Source: Paenibacillus timonensis (lineage in GTDB: Bacteria > Bacillota > Bacilli > Paenibacillales > Paenibacillaceae). From it: 64,000 bases of DNA. The translations under genes were made by a program, and so were the position numbers. The notes beneath the pieces were generated by a model, which saw nothing but the letters and a program-made list of their open reading frames with translations, did not search any database and was not told where the DNA came from. The stretch's first letter is position 1, and each line of letters opens with the position of its first letter. This document shows, in pieces, positions 43,882 through 51,982 of the stretch. The DNA lies in contig NZ_JAKSXN010000012.1 in assembly GCF_022427145.1 (NCBI RefSeq), positions 31,964 through 95,963 on the forward strand. The letters are read 5' to 3'.

Positions 43882-44455
43882 CGTTAAGTTGTCCCTCCCC
43901 ATAATATTCTTTCTTCAGCAAGGAATACATCAGCAGATCGACGAATCCGCTCTCCGTCCTTTGATACTGCCGGAGCAGGCCTTCCTCCATGAACCCGAAC
44001 GCCTCCAGCAGTCTGCGGGATGCCCCATTCCGCGGATCAACCAGCGCCTCGATGCGGTTTAACCCCATCGTCTCATACCCGTAAGCGAGCAGCATTCGCA
44101 GCGCTTCCGACATATACCCGTGCCCCCAGTAATCGCGGCCCAGGTCGTAGCCGATCTCTCCGCGATAGGCCCCGGCCAGCTCCCAGACGTTAAAGCCGCA
44201 GCTCCCGATCAGCTTCTTCTCCTCCTTGAGCTCGATGCCGAAACGGAGCGCGTCTTCGCTCTCGGATAAACCGTTAAGCAGGTTAATCATCTCCCAGGCT
44301 TCCTCTACGGAAGCGAACGGCGGAACATTCATATACTTAGTGACTGCAGGATCGCTCCAATAACGAAACATGACCTCCGCATCATTTCTCTCCATCCGCC
44401 GGAGACGCAGCCTTTCGCCTTCCAGCACGGGGATGTCCCCCCCGCATTTGTACAT
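43838..44455 (-). CDS. GNAT acetyltransferase, RimJ/RimL type
   Basis: A 205-residue acetyltransferase of the RimJ/RimL class: LEGERLRLRRMERNDAEVMF opening, CoA loop LGRDYWGHGYMSEALRMLLAY and ALVDPRNGASRRLLEAFGF. Such enzymes acetylate ribosomal protein ends, but many have other substrates. ATG 44455 follows GAGGAG, which overlaps the stop codon of the STAND gene. Its last 44 bases overlap the start of the T-component gene, so STAND, GNAT and T-component appear to be one transcript. Confidence 0.88.
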   Translation of the reverse strand: MYKCGGDIPVLEGERLRLRRMERNDAEVMFRYWSDPAVTKYMNVPPFASVEEAWEMINLLNGLSESEDALRFGIELKEEKKLIGSCGFNVWELAGAYRGEIGYDLGRDYWGHGYMSEALRMLLAYGYETMGLNRIEALVDPRNGASRRLLEAFGFMEEGLLRQYQRTESGFVDLLMYSLLKKEYYGEGQLNDGACEKKHRGASPS

Positions 44456-44469
44456 GTTTCGCACGCTCC

Positions 44470-46587
44470 TCATTCTCCCGGTGGCAGGATATGTTCAAGA
44501 TAAGCCGTCTTCCATACATGGGAAAAGTTCGCGATCGCCGTCCGCAGATGCCGATAATACGTAGCCCGGCTCATCCCGCAATGGCTTGCCGCTGCGGTCG
44601 GATTTCCCGGATATTGACGGTAGGTCACTTGCAAGATCGTCCTGTCCTCTTGGGACAAACCGTACCGTTCATCCTCGAAAATCGAATTTATGAACCCTTT
44701 CAGCCCGGCCCCGCCTTCGCATCCGATCGCTTTGGCGACCTCATTCAGCCCAGCGGGCTCGCCTAGCCGGGAGAGCATTTTACGCACCTCGGACTCCGAG
44801 AGGTCGGTTCTGCGAAACGCCCCCATCTCCGCTGTATGCATGGCTAAAGGTTGGGAGAAATGCGTCGGTTCCCCTCCCGGTCCTCGCCCTTCCGTAAAAA
44901 GCGACAGGATCCAATCCCCGAACAGATCTCCGCGCAAATCAAGCTCCAGGACGTCAGCCCGGGCCCAAGAAACGTCGCAGGCCCGCGTAACGGTCGGCCG
45001 AAGCTTGAATCCCATGCCCTGCAGGAATTTCTTAAGCTCGTTGTTCGTCGCCACCAGCACGGCCCGGCTTCCGTCTCCCAACAAGGATAGGCGATCGAGG
45101 ATGAGCGTTCCGACTAATTCTTCCCGGGTAAACCCGAGTACGTCGTCCCTTGCAGCCACGAGCAGCGCGAAATAGGTATCGGCCTCCTCCGGCTCGCGGT
45201 TCCATTCCGTCTCATCGCAGCATTCCGCCAGTTCGTCCGGGAAGTATTTGCTCAGCAGCCGCCCCGTTTCCCGGTGAAGCAGCACGGTGATGAAAAACCC
45301 CGCAGGACGCCCCTCCTCTTCGCGAAGAACGCCAAAGCTTTCGGGGAATCGGCTTAACAACTGATCGAACAGCCCCAAATACGCCGCCCGCTGATGCGGA
45401 TCGGTGCTGTATTCGAACCACTCTTCCAAAATCCGTCTCAACCCGGGCCCATCCGCTTCCCGAATCTGCTCTATGGGAGGGGTAAAAGAATCCTTGCCAA
45501 GGTGGGCATATCCGGTGCTGTGCGTGAACATCACTTTTCCCAGTTGCAGCAACTGCGCGGCTACCTCCTTGCGGGCCAGACGGTCGCCGGACTGCAGCTT
45601 TCGGCAAAGCAGTTCCGCCGCCGACAGTCCTAGCCTTTGCAACCGTTCCGGCTCCCGCTGGCGGAAATCCCGTTGCAGATGGGAGCGGGCCAAATCGTGC
45701 AGCGCAAGGCCCTCGGCCCGAATGCGGACGAAGGATAAATTCGACAACTGCCGATATTGCTTCGTTTCGACCTCCTCGCCGGACAAGCGGGAGAGCATCT
45801 CCTGATTGGCGTAAGGGAGGAGGGTCAGGATATCGATCAGCGGCTGCAGCTCCGGCGCGGCCAATTCGCGCAACACGTGTGCGCTGATCGTTTGGGATAA
45901 GGGGAGCATCCTCTCCGCCTCAAGCAAGTTCTCCCCCTTAGCCGCCAGGTCGACCGACAAGGCCAGCGCCATCGGGTGCCCATCGCTCGCCCTGGCGATT
46001 GCGCCCACCCATTCGGGATCGGACAGCCCGGTCGCCCGGGCATATTCGGCCGCCTCCGAACGGGTGAAATTCGCCAAAGGAAGCTCCACGATTCGCCTTC
46101 CCCACGCCGGATGCATCCTCCAGACGGCCGACAAAGCGGGGCGGGTCGCCATCACGATAGCCAACCCCGAGGCGGGAAGCTTGGGGAGAAACGCTTCGGT
46201 CAGCCAGTTTTCCTGCAGCAGGCAGAGTTCTTCGCCGTTATCCATGCATAAGAGGACCCGATTGTCCGGCGAGGCCTGCAGCAAAGGTTGCAAGGGGGAG
46301 TCGGGAACACGCCCGCCCAACTCCCAAGCTACCGCCCCCGCCAAAGCGTCGATAAATGAGGAAGGCGTATGCGCGCACGACCGGCTGTCGATCCACAACG
46401 TCAGCGCCCCTTTATTTTGGGCCATCAGTTGCATTTCGTGCATTAATGATGTTTTGCCGATTCCGCCCAAGCCCGTAATGGAGAACAAGGTAAACGGAGC
46501 CTTCGCATCATTCAGCCAAAGGTCCAAAGCCGACCGTTCCCGCTCACGGCCGATAAACGGCCTGACCGTTAACTCTTTTGCGTCCAT
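44470..46587 (-). CDS. STAND-type ATPase with C-terminal helix-turn-helix
   Basis: A 705-residue protein. Residues 8-230 are an NB-ARC-like ATPase (RPFIGRERERSALDLWL, P-loop GLGGIGKTS at 39-47, Walker B LLCMDNGEEL, sensor MATRPALSAVW). The middle is helical. The C-terminal 60 residues resemble a sigma-region-4 or LuxR-like helix-turn-helix (LSQEDRTILQVTYRQYPGN, HCGMSRATYYRHLRTA). It is probably a ligand-activated regulator like MalT, but the domain make-up does not match a named family that I know. It has a strong promoter and begins an operon with the GNAT and EcfT genes. Confidence 0.82.
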   Translation of the reverse strand: MDAKELTVRPFIGRERERSALDLWLNDAKAPFTLFSITGLGGIGKTSLMHEMQLMAQNKGALTLWIDSRSCAHTPSSFIDALAGAVAWELGGRVPDSPLQPLLQASPDNRVLLCMDNGEELCLLQENWLTEAFLPKLPASGLAIVMATRPALSAVWRMHPAWGRRIVELPLANFTRSEAAEYARATGLSDPEWVGAIARASDGHPMALALSVDLAAKGENLLEAERMLPLSQTISAHVLRELAAPELQPLIDILTLLPYANQEMLSRLSGEEVETKQYRQLSNLSFVRIRAEGLALHDLARSHLQRDFRQREPERLQRLGLSAAELLCRKLQSGDRLARKEVAAQLLQLGKVMFTHSTGYAHLGKDSFTPPIEQIREADGPGLRRILEEWFEYSTDPHQRAAYLGLFDQLLSRFPESFGVLREEEGRPAGFFITVLLHRETGRLLSKYFPDELAECCDETEWNREPEEADTYFALLVAARDDVLGFTREELVGTLILDRLSLLGDGSRAVLVATNNELKKFLQGMGFKLRPTVTRACDVSWARADVLELDLRGDLFGDWILSLFTEGRGPGGEPTHFSQPLAMHTAEMGAFRRTDLSESEVRKMLSRLGEPAGLNEVAKAIGCEGGAGLKGFINSIFEDERYGLSQEDRTILQVTYRQYPGNPTAAASHCGMSRATYYRHLRTAIANFSHVWKTAYLEHILPPGE

Positions 46588-46634
46588 CCTTCGCCTTGAA
46601 CCCCCAGTCTATCCGGATATTTCTTGCGATACTA

Positions 46635-46663
46635 ATTATAGACGTTGCCAGATAAGCGTACAA
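46635..46663 (-). promoter_or_regulatory. Promoter of the STAND-GNAT-EcfT operon
   Basis: Minus strand TTGTAC (46663-46658) and TATAAT (46640-46635), spacer 17 bp, about 50 bases before the STAND start. Confidence 0.68.
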
Positions 46664-46758
46664 GGCATTAGACCGTATCCGGGGGAGGGTGAAGTTCGAA
46701 CGCGAAAAGCGCGGGACGGGGAGATCCAACTCCCTCGCCTCGCGCTCTTCTAGGCCGG

Positions 46759-49545
46759 TTAAAGCCTCTCTACAACCGTTATCGTTACCCTTAAACTTTC
46801 GATCTGCGCCTCATCCTCCGGACTAAAAATCCCGTCCGGCGCCTCCACGGCAAGCGTAAAAGTTCCTGCCGGATGATCGGGGCCGACGATCTTCCTGAAT
46901 TCATAGCCCTGCCCAAGCCGAACAAAGCCTCCCCAATCTTCATTCGTATCCACGATATACATCCTGAAGTAAAGGTTTTCGTCCTGAATGTATTGACGAC
47001 TGCCATCCATCATTTTCAAACTTAGGATGGATTCGTCATAATGGTTCTTATAGAGCCTTATTGTATTAGCGGAAAGCTCGGGAGGCTGGCTCAGCTTCGT
47101 GCTCTTGGCCGGAATCGTTAAGGTAAAATCCTTTAATATCAAGCTCCAATCCGCCGGATCGTTCAGATTGTAAATCTCCAGCGAGAAGGTTTGCGTCCGT
47201 TCCGTGTATCCCTGGATCAAGGTTCCGTCCGGCTTGATATAGAGGAGAGGCACGATATCGATCCCGTTAAATTTGACCCCATACCCCGTGCCCTCCAGGA
47301 TCGGAACTCCCGAATCCGGTCCGAATAGGTTCAGCTTATAGCCGCCGTTTCCATCCGGAAGCGCCTGCGGCTCATAATTCGCTGCCACCTGATCGGCCAA
47401 GTACTTCGCGTTGATCGTTTTCTTCGGCAAGGTATACGGGATCGGATCGGTATCGGCATACTCCCCGCTGGATTCGCGAGTGAGCCGGTAGATCACCTGG
47501 ATGTCGAGATCGGTTGCCGGAAATTCATCAAAAGTTCCGTCCTCGCGAATGACGTATTTTCCGTCCACAACGGATTGCAACTTCATGCGAACCCCCGGAA
47601 CCGCGTAATCCGGAAAATTAATTTTGCGAGTCCCCGGCGCCGGGTTCTCCCAACCGAGCCCGGCTACGCATTTGGCGATCAGGGACAAATCCGCATCCGG
47701 ACTGTCCGCCTTGCCGCTGATGGCGGCTCGAACACGCAAAAGGGCTTTGTCATCCGGACGGTTGACTTTAGTTACCTCATAATTCAGGGTAGTCATCACC
47801 CCCCAACAAGAAGGCGGGTTGATGGTTCCGTCCCCGGGAAAAATGTCGGGCGGATCGGCAATGGCGGATAGCAGCTTTACCGTAAAACCCGGAAATTCAG
47901 GAATCGGTATTTTTTTTACGTCCGCAGGGATTGTGATGATCGGTGGGTATCCTTTCACCGCATCCTGGGCGGTTACCCTCGGCCCTACCGTAATTTCAAA
48001 ACGCCGCTCCGTCGATTGCGAGCCGTAGACCGCTTTCACCTTGATCCCGGCTTTACCTGCGGCTACTGCGCTAAGCTTGCTGCCCTTTTCATCAACGGCC
48101 ACAACTCCCGGCGCTTCCGAGACGTAGCTGAGCACCGCCCCGGAAGGCTTGACTGCGAGGACCGGAAAAGGCATCGTATCTCCCGTCTCCATCTCGAGGT
48201 CAGCCGGTTGCTCCAGCTCCAGCTTCGGCGGTTGGACCGGATCGCCGCCGTTTCCGGAGCCTCCTGAGCCCCCTCCGCTTCCTGGAGACGGAACCGATGG
48301 CACGTTTCTGCTGTTGCCTTGTCTCCATTTCCCGCCGATATTCGCACGGATATTGTCCGCCAGCTCCCACTGCTCGGGCATCTGCTCAATGATGGCTTCA
48401 TTTGCAAACACCTCGGCTCGGCGGATATTTCCTGTTCCGTAAATGCCGGCCCGGGCTCTCAGCTCGACCTTGTCCACGGACGTTTCCTTCGCCAGCCTCA
48501 CTTTGGCCTCGTCGCTCCCCTGCGCAATCTCCAAAACACCGATGGAACCTGACGTTAAGCTTATGTCGACCTTGGCTTTTTCCAGGCGGATAGCCGCAAA
48601 ACGGCCGTTTAGGCTAATTTTCCGCCCCCCCTCCACAACCAGCTCTCCGTCTACTTGAACATGGTCCAGCGTCACTTCGCCATCTCCGATCGAAGCAGCC
48701 AACACCAGATCCCCTAACACCCTGATATTCCGCAACGTAACTCCCCCGGCCGTTACTTCGGCGGACGTTACGTTATGGATGACTTTGCCCGGAGTCTCGC
48801 CGTAAACGCCAGCTTCGCTATACGTGCGGCTATCCGCGTGGCGCTCTAGCCAATCCAAGAGCCTTACGGAAATAACGGCCGCCTCGGCTCGCGTCAACGC
48901 CTGCCGGGGCTCAAACGCACCGTCCGGCTTCCCGGCGATCAAGCCTTCCTGAACCATGGCCATCACGTCGCCTGCCGCCCACTCGGCCAGCTTGTCCGCA
49001 TCCGTAAAAGGGGTACCGCCGGACTTGTCGAGAGCTGTCGCCGATTGATGGCGAAGGAGGCGTCCTAGCATCGCCGCGGCCTCCTGCCGGCTGATCTTCT
49101 CCCGGGGCCGGAATTTTCCATCCTTGCTCCCTTGCACGTATCCTTCCTTCAAGGCAATGGCTACATCACCGCTATACCATGCCGTCTTGGGCACGTCCGC
49201 AAAGCCGGAAACCGGCGTATCCGCGGTTTCGCCGCTGCCGTGCCGGGTCAATCCTGCCATCCGATTCAACAGCGCGACCCACTCTGCCCTTGAGATCGCT
49301 TCTTCCGGCCGGAACCGTCCGTCTTGATAACCCGACAAGAGCTCTTTCGAGCGGAGCGATTCCACGGCGTCACGAGCCCAATGCGCTTCCATGTCCATAA
49401 ATGAGGAGTCGGCTAGTCCTCCTTTGGCCGCCCCAGGCGTCCCCGCCGCCTGCGCCGCCGGAGCCGAGACTCCAGGAAGGGCCAAGATGAGCAACGTCAA
49501 CAGGCCGATCCGTAACCTTTGTCCGCAAATACCAAAAACACGCAT
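46759..49545 (-). CDS. S-layer homology (SLH) cell-surface protein
   Basis: A 928-residue exported protein. A signal peptide (1-34, ending AQAA) is followed by three SLH repeats at about 45-240 (HWARDAVESLRSKELLSGYQ, TAWYSGDVAIALKEGYVQG, LAEWAAGDVMAMVQEGLIAG), each with the GRFRPEEAISRAE type end, which bind pyruvylated wall polymer. Next comes a strand-rich right-handed-helix-like region (about 255-405), a Gly/Ser/Pro linker near 420-440, a bacterial Ig-like domain (about 445-530) and 400 residues of unknown beta-rich sequence. The start follows GGGGGATATGTA. Adhesive or structural surface role is likely. Confidence 0.9.
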   Translation of the reverse strand: MRVFGICGQRLRIGLLTLLILALPGVSAPAAQAAGTPGAAKGGLADSSFMDMEAHWARDAVESLRSKELLSGYQDGRFRPEEAISRAEWVALLNRMAGLTRHGSGETADTPVSGFADVPKTAWYSGDVAIALKEGYVQGSKDGKFRPREKISRQEAAAMLGRLLRHQSATALDKSGGTPFTDADKLAEWAAGDVMAMVQEGLIAGKPDGAFEPRQALTRAEAAVISVRLLDWLERHADSRTYSEAGVYGETPGKVIHNVTSAEVTAGGVTLRNIRVLGDLVLAASIGDGEVTLDHVQVDGELVVEGGRKISLNGRFAAIRLEKAKVDISLTSGSIGVLEIAQGSDEAKVRLAKETSVDKVELRARAGIYGTGNIRRAEVFANEAIIEQMPEQWELADNIRANIGGKWRQGNSRNVPSVPSPGSGGGSGGSGNGGDPVQPPKLELEQPADLEMETGDTMPFPVLAVKPSGAVLSYVSEAPGVVAVDEKGSKLSAVAAGKAGIKVKAVYGSQSTERRFEITVGPRVTAQDAVKGYPPIITIPADVKKIPIPEFPGFTVKLLSAIADPPDIFPGDGTINPPSCWGVMTTLNYEVTKVNRPDDKALLRVRAAISGKADSPDADLSLIAKCVAGLGWENPAPGTRKINFPDYAVPGVRMKLQSVVDGKYVIREDGTFDEFPATDLDIQVIYRLTRESSGEYADTDPIPYTLPKKTINAKYLADQVAANYEPQALPDGNGGYKLNLFGPDSGVPILEGTGYGVKFNGIDIVPLLYIKPDGTLIQGYTERTQTFSLEIYNLNDPADWSLILKDFTLTIPAKSTKLSQPPELSANTIRLYKNHYDESILSLKMMDGSRQYIQDENLYFRMYIVDTNEDWGGFVRLGQGYEFRKIVGPDHPAGTFTLAVEAPDGIFSPEDEAQIESLRVTITVVERL

Positions 49546-49799
49546 TACATATCCCCCAAATAGTCCGTTTTTCGAAATGTGCCCCCAATCGGACTCATTC
49601 TAACACGGAATTTGGACGGATCCGTCTCGTTGTTGTATCAAATAAGTCTCACCGTTCCCGCCGTTATTCAAATGATAAGCATCCGAGCGCGCGACGGGGC
49701 AAATTTCCCAGAAAGGCGATTTTCCTTCCAACTTTTCGGTGATACTATTATAAACATAGAGAGCTTTACGGATAGGCTCGCAAGGAGGAAACCACGCAC

Positions 49800-50753
49800 A
49801 TGGTATTTACGATCGTGATTTTAGTTTTGCTGCTGGCCGTGCTGGTCTTCGTAAGCGGCTTGCCGCGTTTTGCGGTGCGCCAGATTACCCAGATGCGGCT
49901 GCAAACCAATGAGAGCATTTACGAATATTTGGAGCGAACCGGCGTCTATACCCGCGATCAATTCGAACGGCTACCCAAACGACCGGTTCAAGTGATGTCC
50001 CGGGACGGACTGAAGTTGTACGGGTACGTGCTGGAGTTGTTTCCCGAGAGCCACCGCTGGATGATCATCGTTCACGGCTATACGGTTTCGCTGCACGCCT
50101 CCACGCAATATATCGACATGTTCCAACAGACGGGGTTTAACATTTTGCTGGTAGATCAGCGCCGGCATGGCGGGAGTGAAGGAAGCTACACGACTTATGG
50201 GTTTCAGGAAAAATACGATGTACAAACATGGGTTCACTGGATCCTGGAGAATTACGGGGAGGGTAGTGTGATCGGCTTGCATGGCCAATCACTAGGGGGC
50301 GGAACGGTCCTGGAGTATCTCTCCATCGCCCATCCGAATGTGAAATTCGTGATCGCCGACTGCCCCTATTCGGACTTGACGGAGCTCATGCGCCATCAGA
50401 TCTCCAAGCTGAACAAGCTGCCGGCCAAGCCGCTCTTGCCTCTGGTTGACAAGATGCTGCAGCGCAAAGCCGGCTTCCGACTGAACCAGGTCAGCCCGAT
50501 CAAGGCCGTCGAAAACAGCACGCTGCCGGTTTTGTTCATCCACGGCACAGAAGACAATTACGTACCGACGTACATGAGCCGGGAGATGTACCGTCAGAAG
50601 CCCGAACCCAAAGAAATTCTGCTCGTGGAAGGCGCGGTCCATGCCAATGCCTACGGCATCAATCCCAAAAAGTATGCCGAGGAGGTCCAGACCTTCATCG
50701 AGAAAGCGCTGGGCACGGAGGAACCGGCGGCCGCTTATTTACCGAGCATCTGA
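49800..50753 (+). CDS. Membrane-associated alpha/beta hydrolase (YqkD-like)
   Basis: A 317-residue hydrolase with an N-terminal membrane anchor (2-22, FTIVILVLLLAVLVFVSGL). The oxyanion word is IVHGYTVSLHAS, the nucleophile elbow LHGQSLGGGTVLEYL, the acid FIHGTEDNYVP and the histidine GAVHANAYG. It belongs to the same broad group as the hydrolase at 12564 but carries GQSLGG rather than GFSMGA. Substrate unknown. The start follows CAAGGAGGAAACC. Its last 19 bases overlap the end of the Spo0E-like gene on the other strand. Confidence 0.88.
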   Translation: MVFTIVILVLLLAVLVFVSGLPRFAVRQITQMRLQTNESIYEYLERTGVYTRDQFERLPKRPVQVMSRDGLKLYGYVLELFPESHRWMIIVHGYTVSLHASTQYIDMFQQTGFNILLVDQRRHGGSEGSYTTYGFQEKYDVQTWVHWILENYGEGSVIGLHGQSLGGGTVLEYLSIAHPNVKFVIADCPYSDLTELMRHQISKLNKLPAKPLLPLVDKMLQRKAGFRLNQVSPIKAVENSTLPVLFIHGTEDNYVPTYMSREMYRQKPEPKEILLVEGAVHANAYGINPKKYAEEVQTFIEKALGTEEPAAAYLPSI

Positions 50754-50935
50754 CTTTGGGCCATGACGATATATTGATCCAGGCGTTGGCTCAATTCCAG
50801 AATCGTGCCGCTGCTGAAGTTATCTTGGGTAGCGGCATTCATCAATTCCAGACGCAGATGCTCGATGGTCGCCTTCAGATCGTTGCTGATTTTGTTATTG
50901 GTACGGCTTGCGCCTCGGAGAGTTTGAGATACCAT
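50735..50935 (-). CDS. Spo0E-like aspartyl-phosphate phosphatase
   Basis: A 66-residue protein with the Spo0E signature: a first helix (KATIEHLRLELMNAATQ) and a second with LELSQRLDQYIVMAQ, where the family has SQ-LD. Spo0E-type proteins remove phosphate from Spo0A and delay sporulation. ATG 50935 lies six bases after AAGGTG; a GTG at 50944 is less likely. The 3' end overlaps the convergent hydrolase gene by 19 bases. It supports the organism being a spore former. Confidence 0.83.
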   Translation of the reverse strand: MVSQTLRGASRTNNKISNDLKATIEHLRLELMNAATQDNFSSGTILELSQRLDQYIVMAQSQMLGK

Positions 50936-51156
50936 AAAAATCACCTTTTCATTAATCTTGTCCCTATTTTACCTCATGATGCCAAAAAACATATTTTGCA
51001 AATTTGATAAAAAATAGCACTCGGTGTCGGACTTTGTAAGAAAAAAACAATTTCCTTTTCGACGGGATGCTACCCCTCGACAAAAAACTTCTTTATAATG
51101 GATGTATCGCTGTCGGCGGCCTAGGCCCGTCCGCAGCTTCAAGGAGGGAATGACGC

Positions 51157-51636
51157 ATGTTTCAAGCCAGCGAATATAGCGGCTCCCGCGCAGAACGGCA
51201 GAACGCCGTCTTGTCGCAGCTTCGGGCGCTAATTTACGAGGAGAACAGCCAGGTGGCCAATTTGGCCAACGCCGCCGCGCTGCTGAACTTTTTCTTAGAT
51301 GATATCAATTGGGTCGGCTTTTATCTGTACGACGGCCAGGAGCTGGTGCTCGGACCGTTCCAGGGCCTTCCGGCCTGCATCCGGATTCCGCTCGGCAAAG
51401 GCGTGTGCGGCACCAGCGCGGAACGCCGCGAAACGCTGCGGATCGAGGATGTTCACGCTTTTCCGGGCCACATTGCCTGCGATGCGGCGTCCAACAGCGA
51501 GATTGTGGTACCGATCGTTAAGGGGGATCAACTCCTTGGCGTATTGGATATCGACAGTCCGCTGAAAGGACGGTTTGACGCCGAAGACCAGGCGTTCCTG
51601 GAGCAATTTGTGGCGACGCTCGCCAAACAATTGTAA
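51157..51636 (+). CDS. msrC: Free methionine-(R)-sulfoxide reductase (GAF domain, YtsP type)
   Basis: A 159-residue GAF protein that reduces free methionine-R-sulfoxide. The three conserved cysteines are C74 (LPACIRIPLGKG), C84 (GVCGTSAE) and C108 (GHIACDAASNSEIVVPI), which identify the fRMsr family rather than a sensory GAF domain. Length is typical. The start follows CAAGGAGGGAATGACGC. It stands alone and converges on the MutS2-like gene across a 346-base gap. Confidence 0.94.
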   Translation: MFQASEYSGSRAERQNAVLSQLRALIYEENSQVANLANAAALLNFFLDDINWVGFYLYDGQELVLGPFQGLPACIRIPLGKGVCGTSAERRETLRIEDVHAFPGHIACDAASNSEIVVPIVKGDQLLGVLDIDSPLKGRFDAEDQAFLEQFVATLAKQL

Positions 51637-51669
51637 TTGGTCGCTTCCTATTCCGGATGGCGGAATACC

Positions 51670-51844
51670 TGCAATAATGCAGTTTTTTTAAGACGGAATG
51701 GTAGAAAATCGGGGAATTGATGCAAAAGTGCAGTTATTTGCTCTCGTATCACCGAATTTCGGTGAATGAGCGTAAAATACCTGCACTTTTGCAGTTTTTT
51801 CGGTTGAATTGAGTTTTCAGCCCAAAAAAGATGCACTTTTGCAG
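51670..51844. repeat. Keyword repeat array C (TGCAAAAGTGCAG)
   Basis: In the 346-base gap between msrC and the MutS2-like gene the word TGCA(N5)TGCAG occurs at 51670, 51721, 51782 and 51832, each 13 bp. Three end in GTTTTTT. Copies three and four are TGCACTTTTGCAG and copy two is the inverse middle, TGCAAAAGTGCAG. Start-to-start distances are 51, 61 and 50 bp. Before copy three is AATGAGCGTAAAATACC. Confidence 0.83.
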
Positions 51845-51896
51845 TTTTTTCCCAACAACCCGGCCTAAACCTTGAGTTGTATCGGACAAGACAAAA

Positions 51897-51933
51897 CGCG
51901 AGCATAGGGGTGGGACCGCCCTCTCTGCTCGCG
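51897..51933 (-). terminator. Terminator of the MutS2-like gene
   Basis: Perfect 8-bp GC-rich stem CGCGAGCA/TGCTCGCG with an inner GGG/CCC pairing and TTTTGT after it on the minus strand. Confidence 0.8.
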
Positions 51934-51982
51934 CTCTTTGATTCTGCCATCGCCAAACGTTCCGGCAAATTACCGCCCGCGA

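Noticed and set aside
46680..46758. Terminator of the SLH gene
   Set aside because: Partial stems AGCGCG/CGCGCT and GGGAG/CTCCC have mismatched middle parts and only a short T run; too weak to call.
21335..51844. The 50-bp spaced arrays as CRISPR
   Set aside because: Repeats are short and alternate in orientation, spacers are AT-rich and similar, and there are no cas genes.
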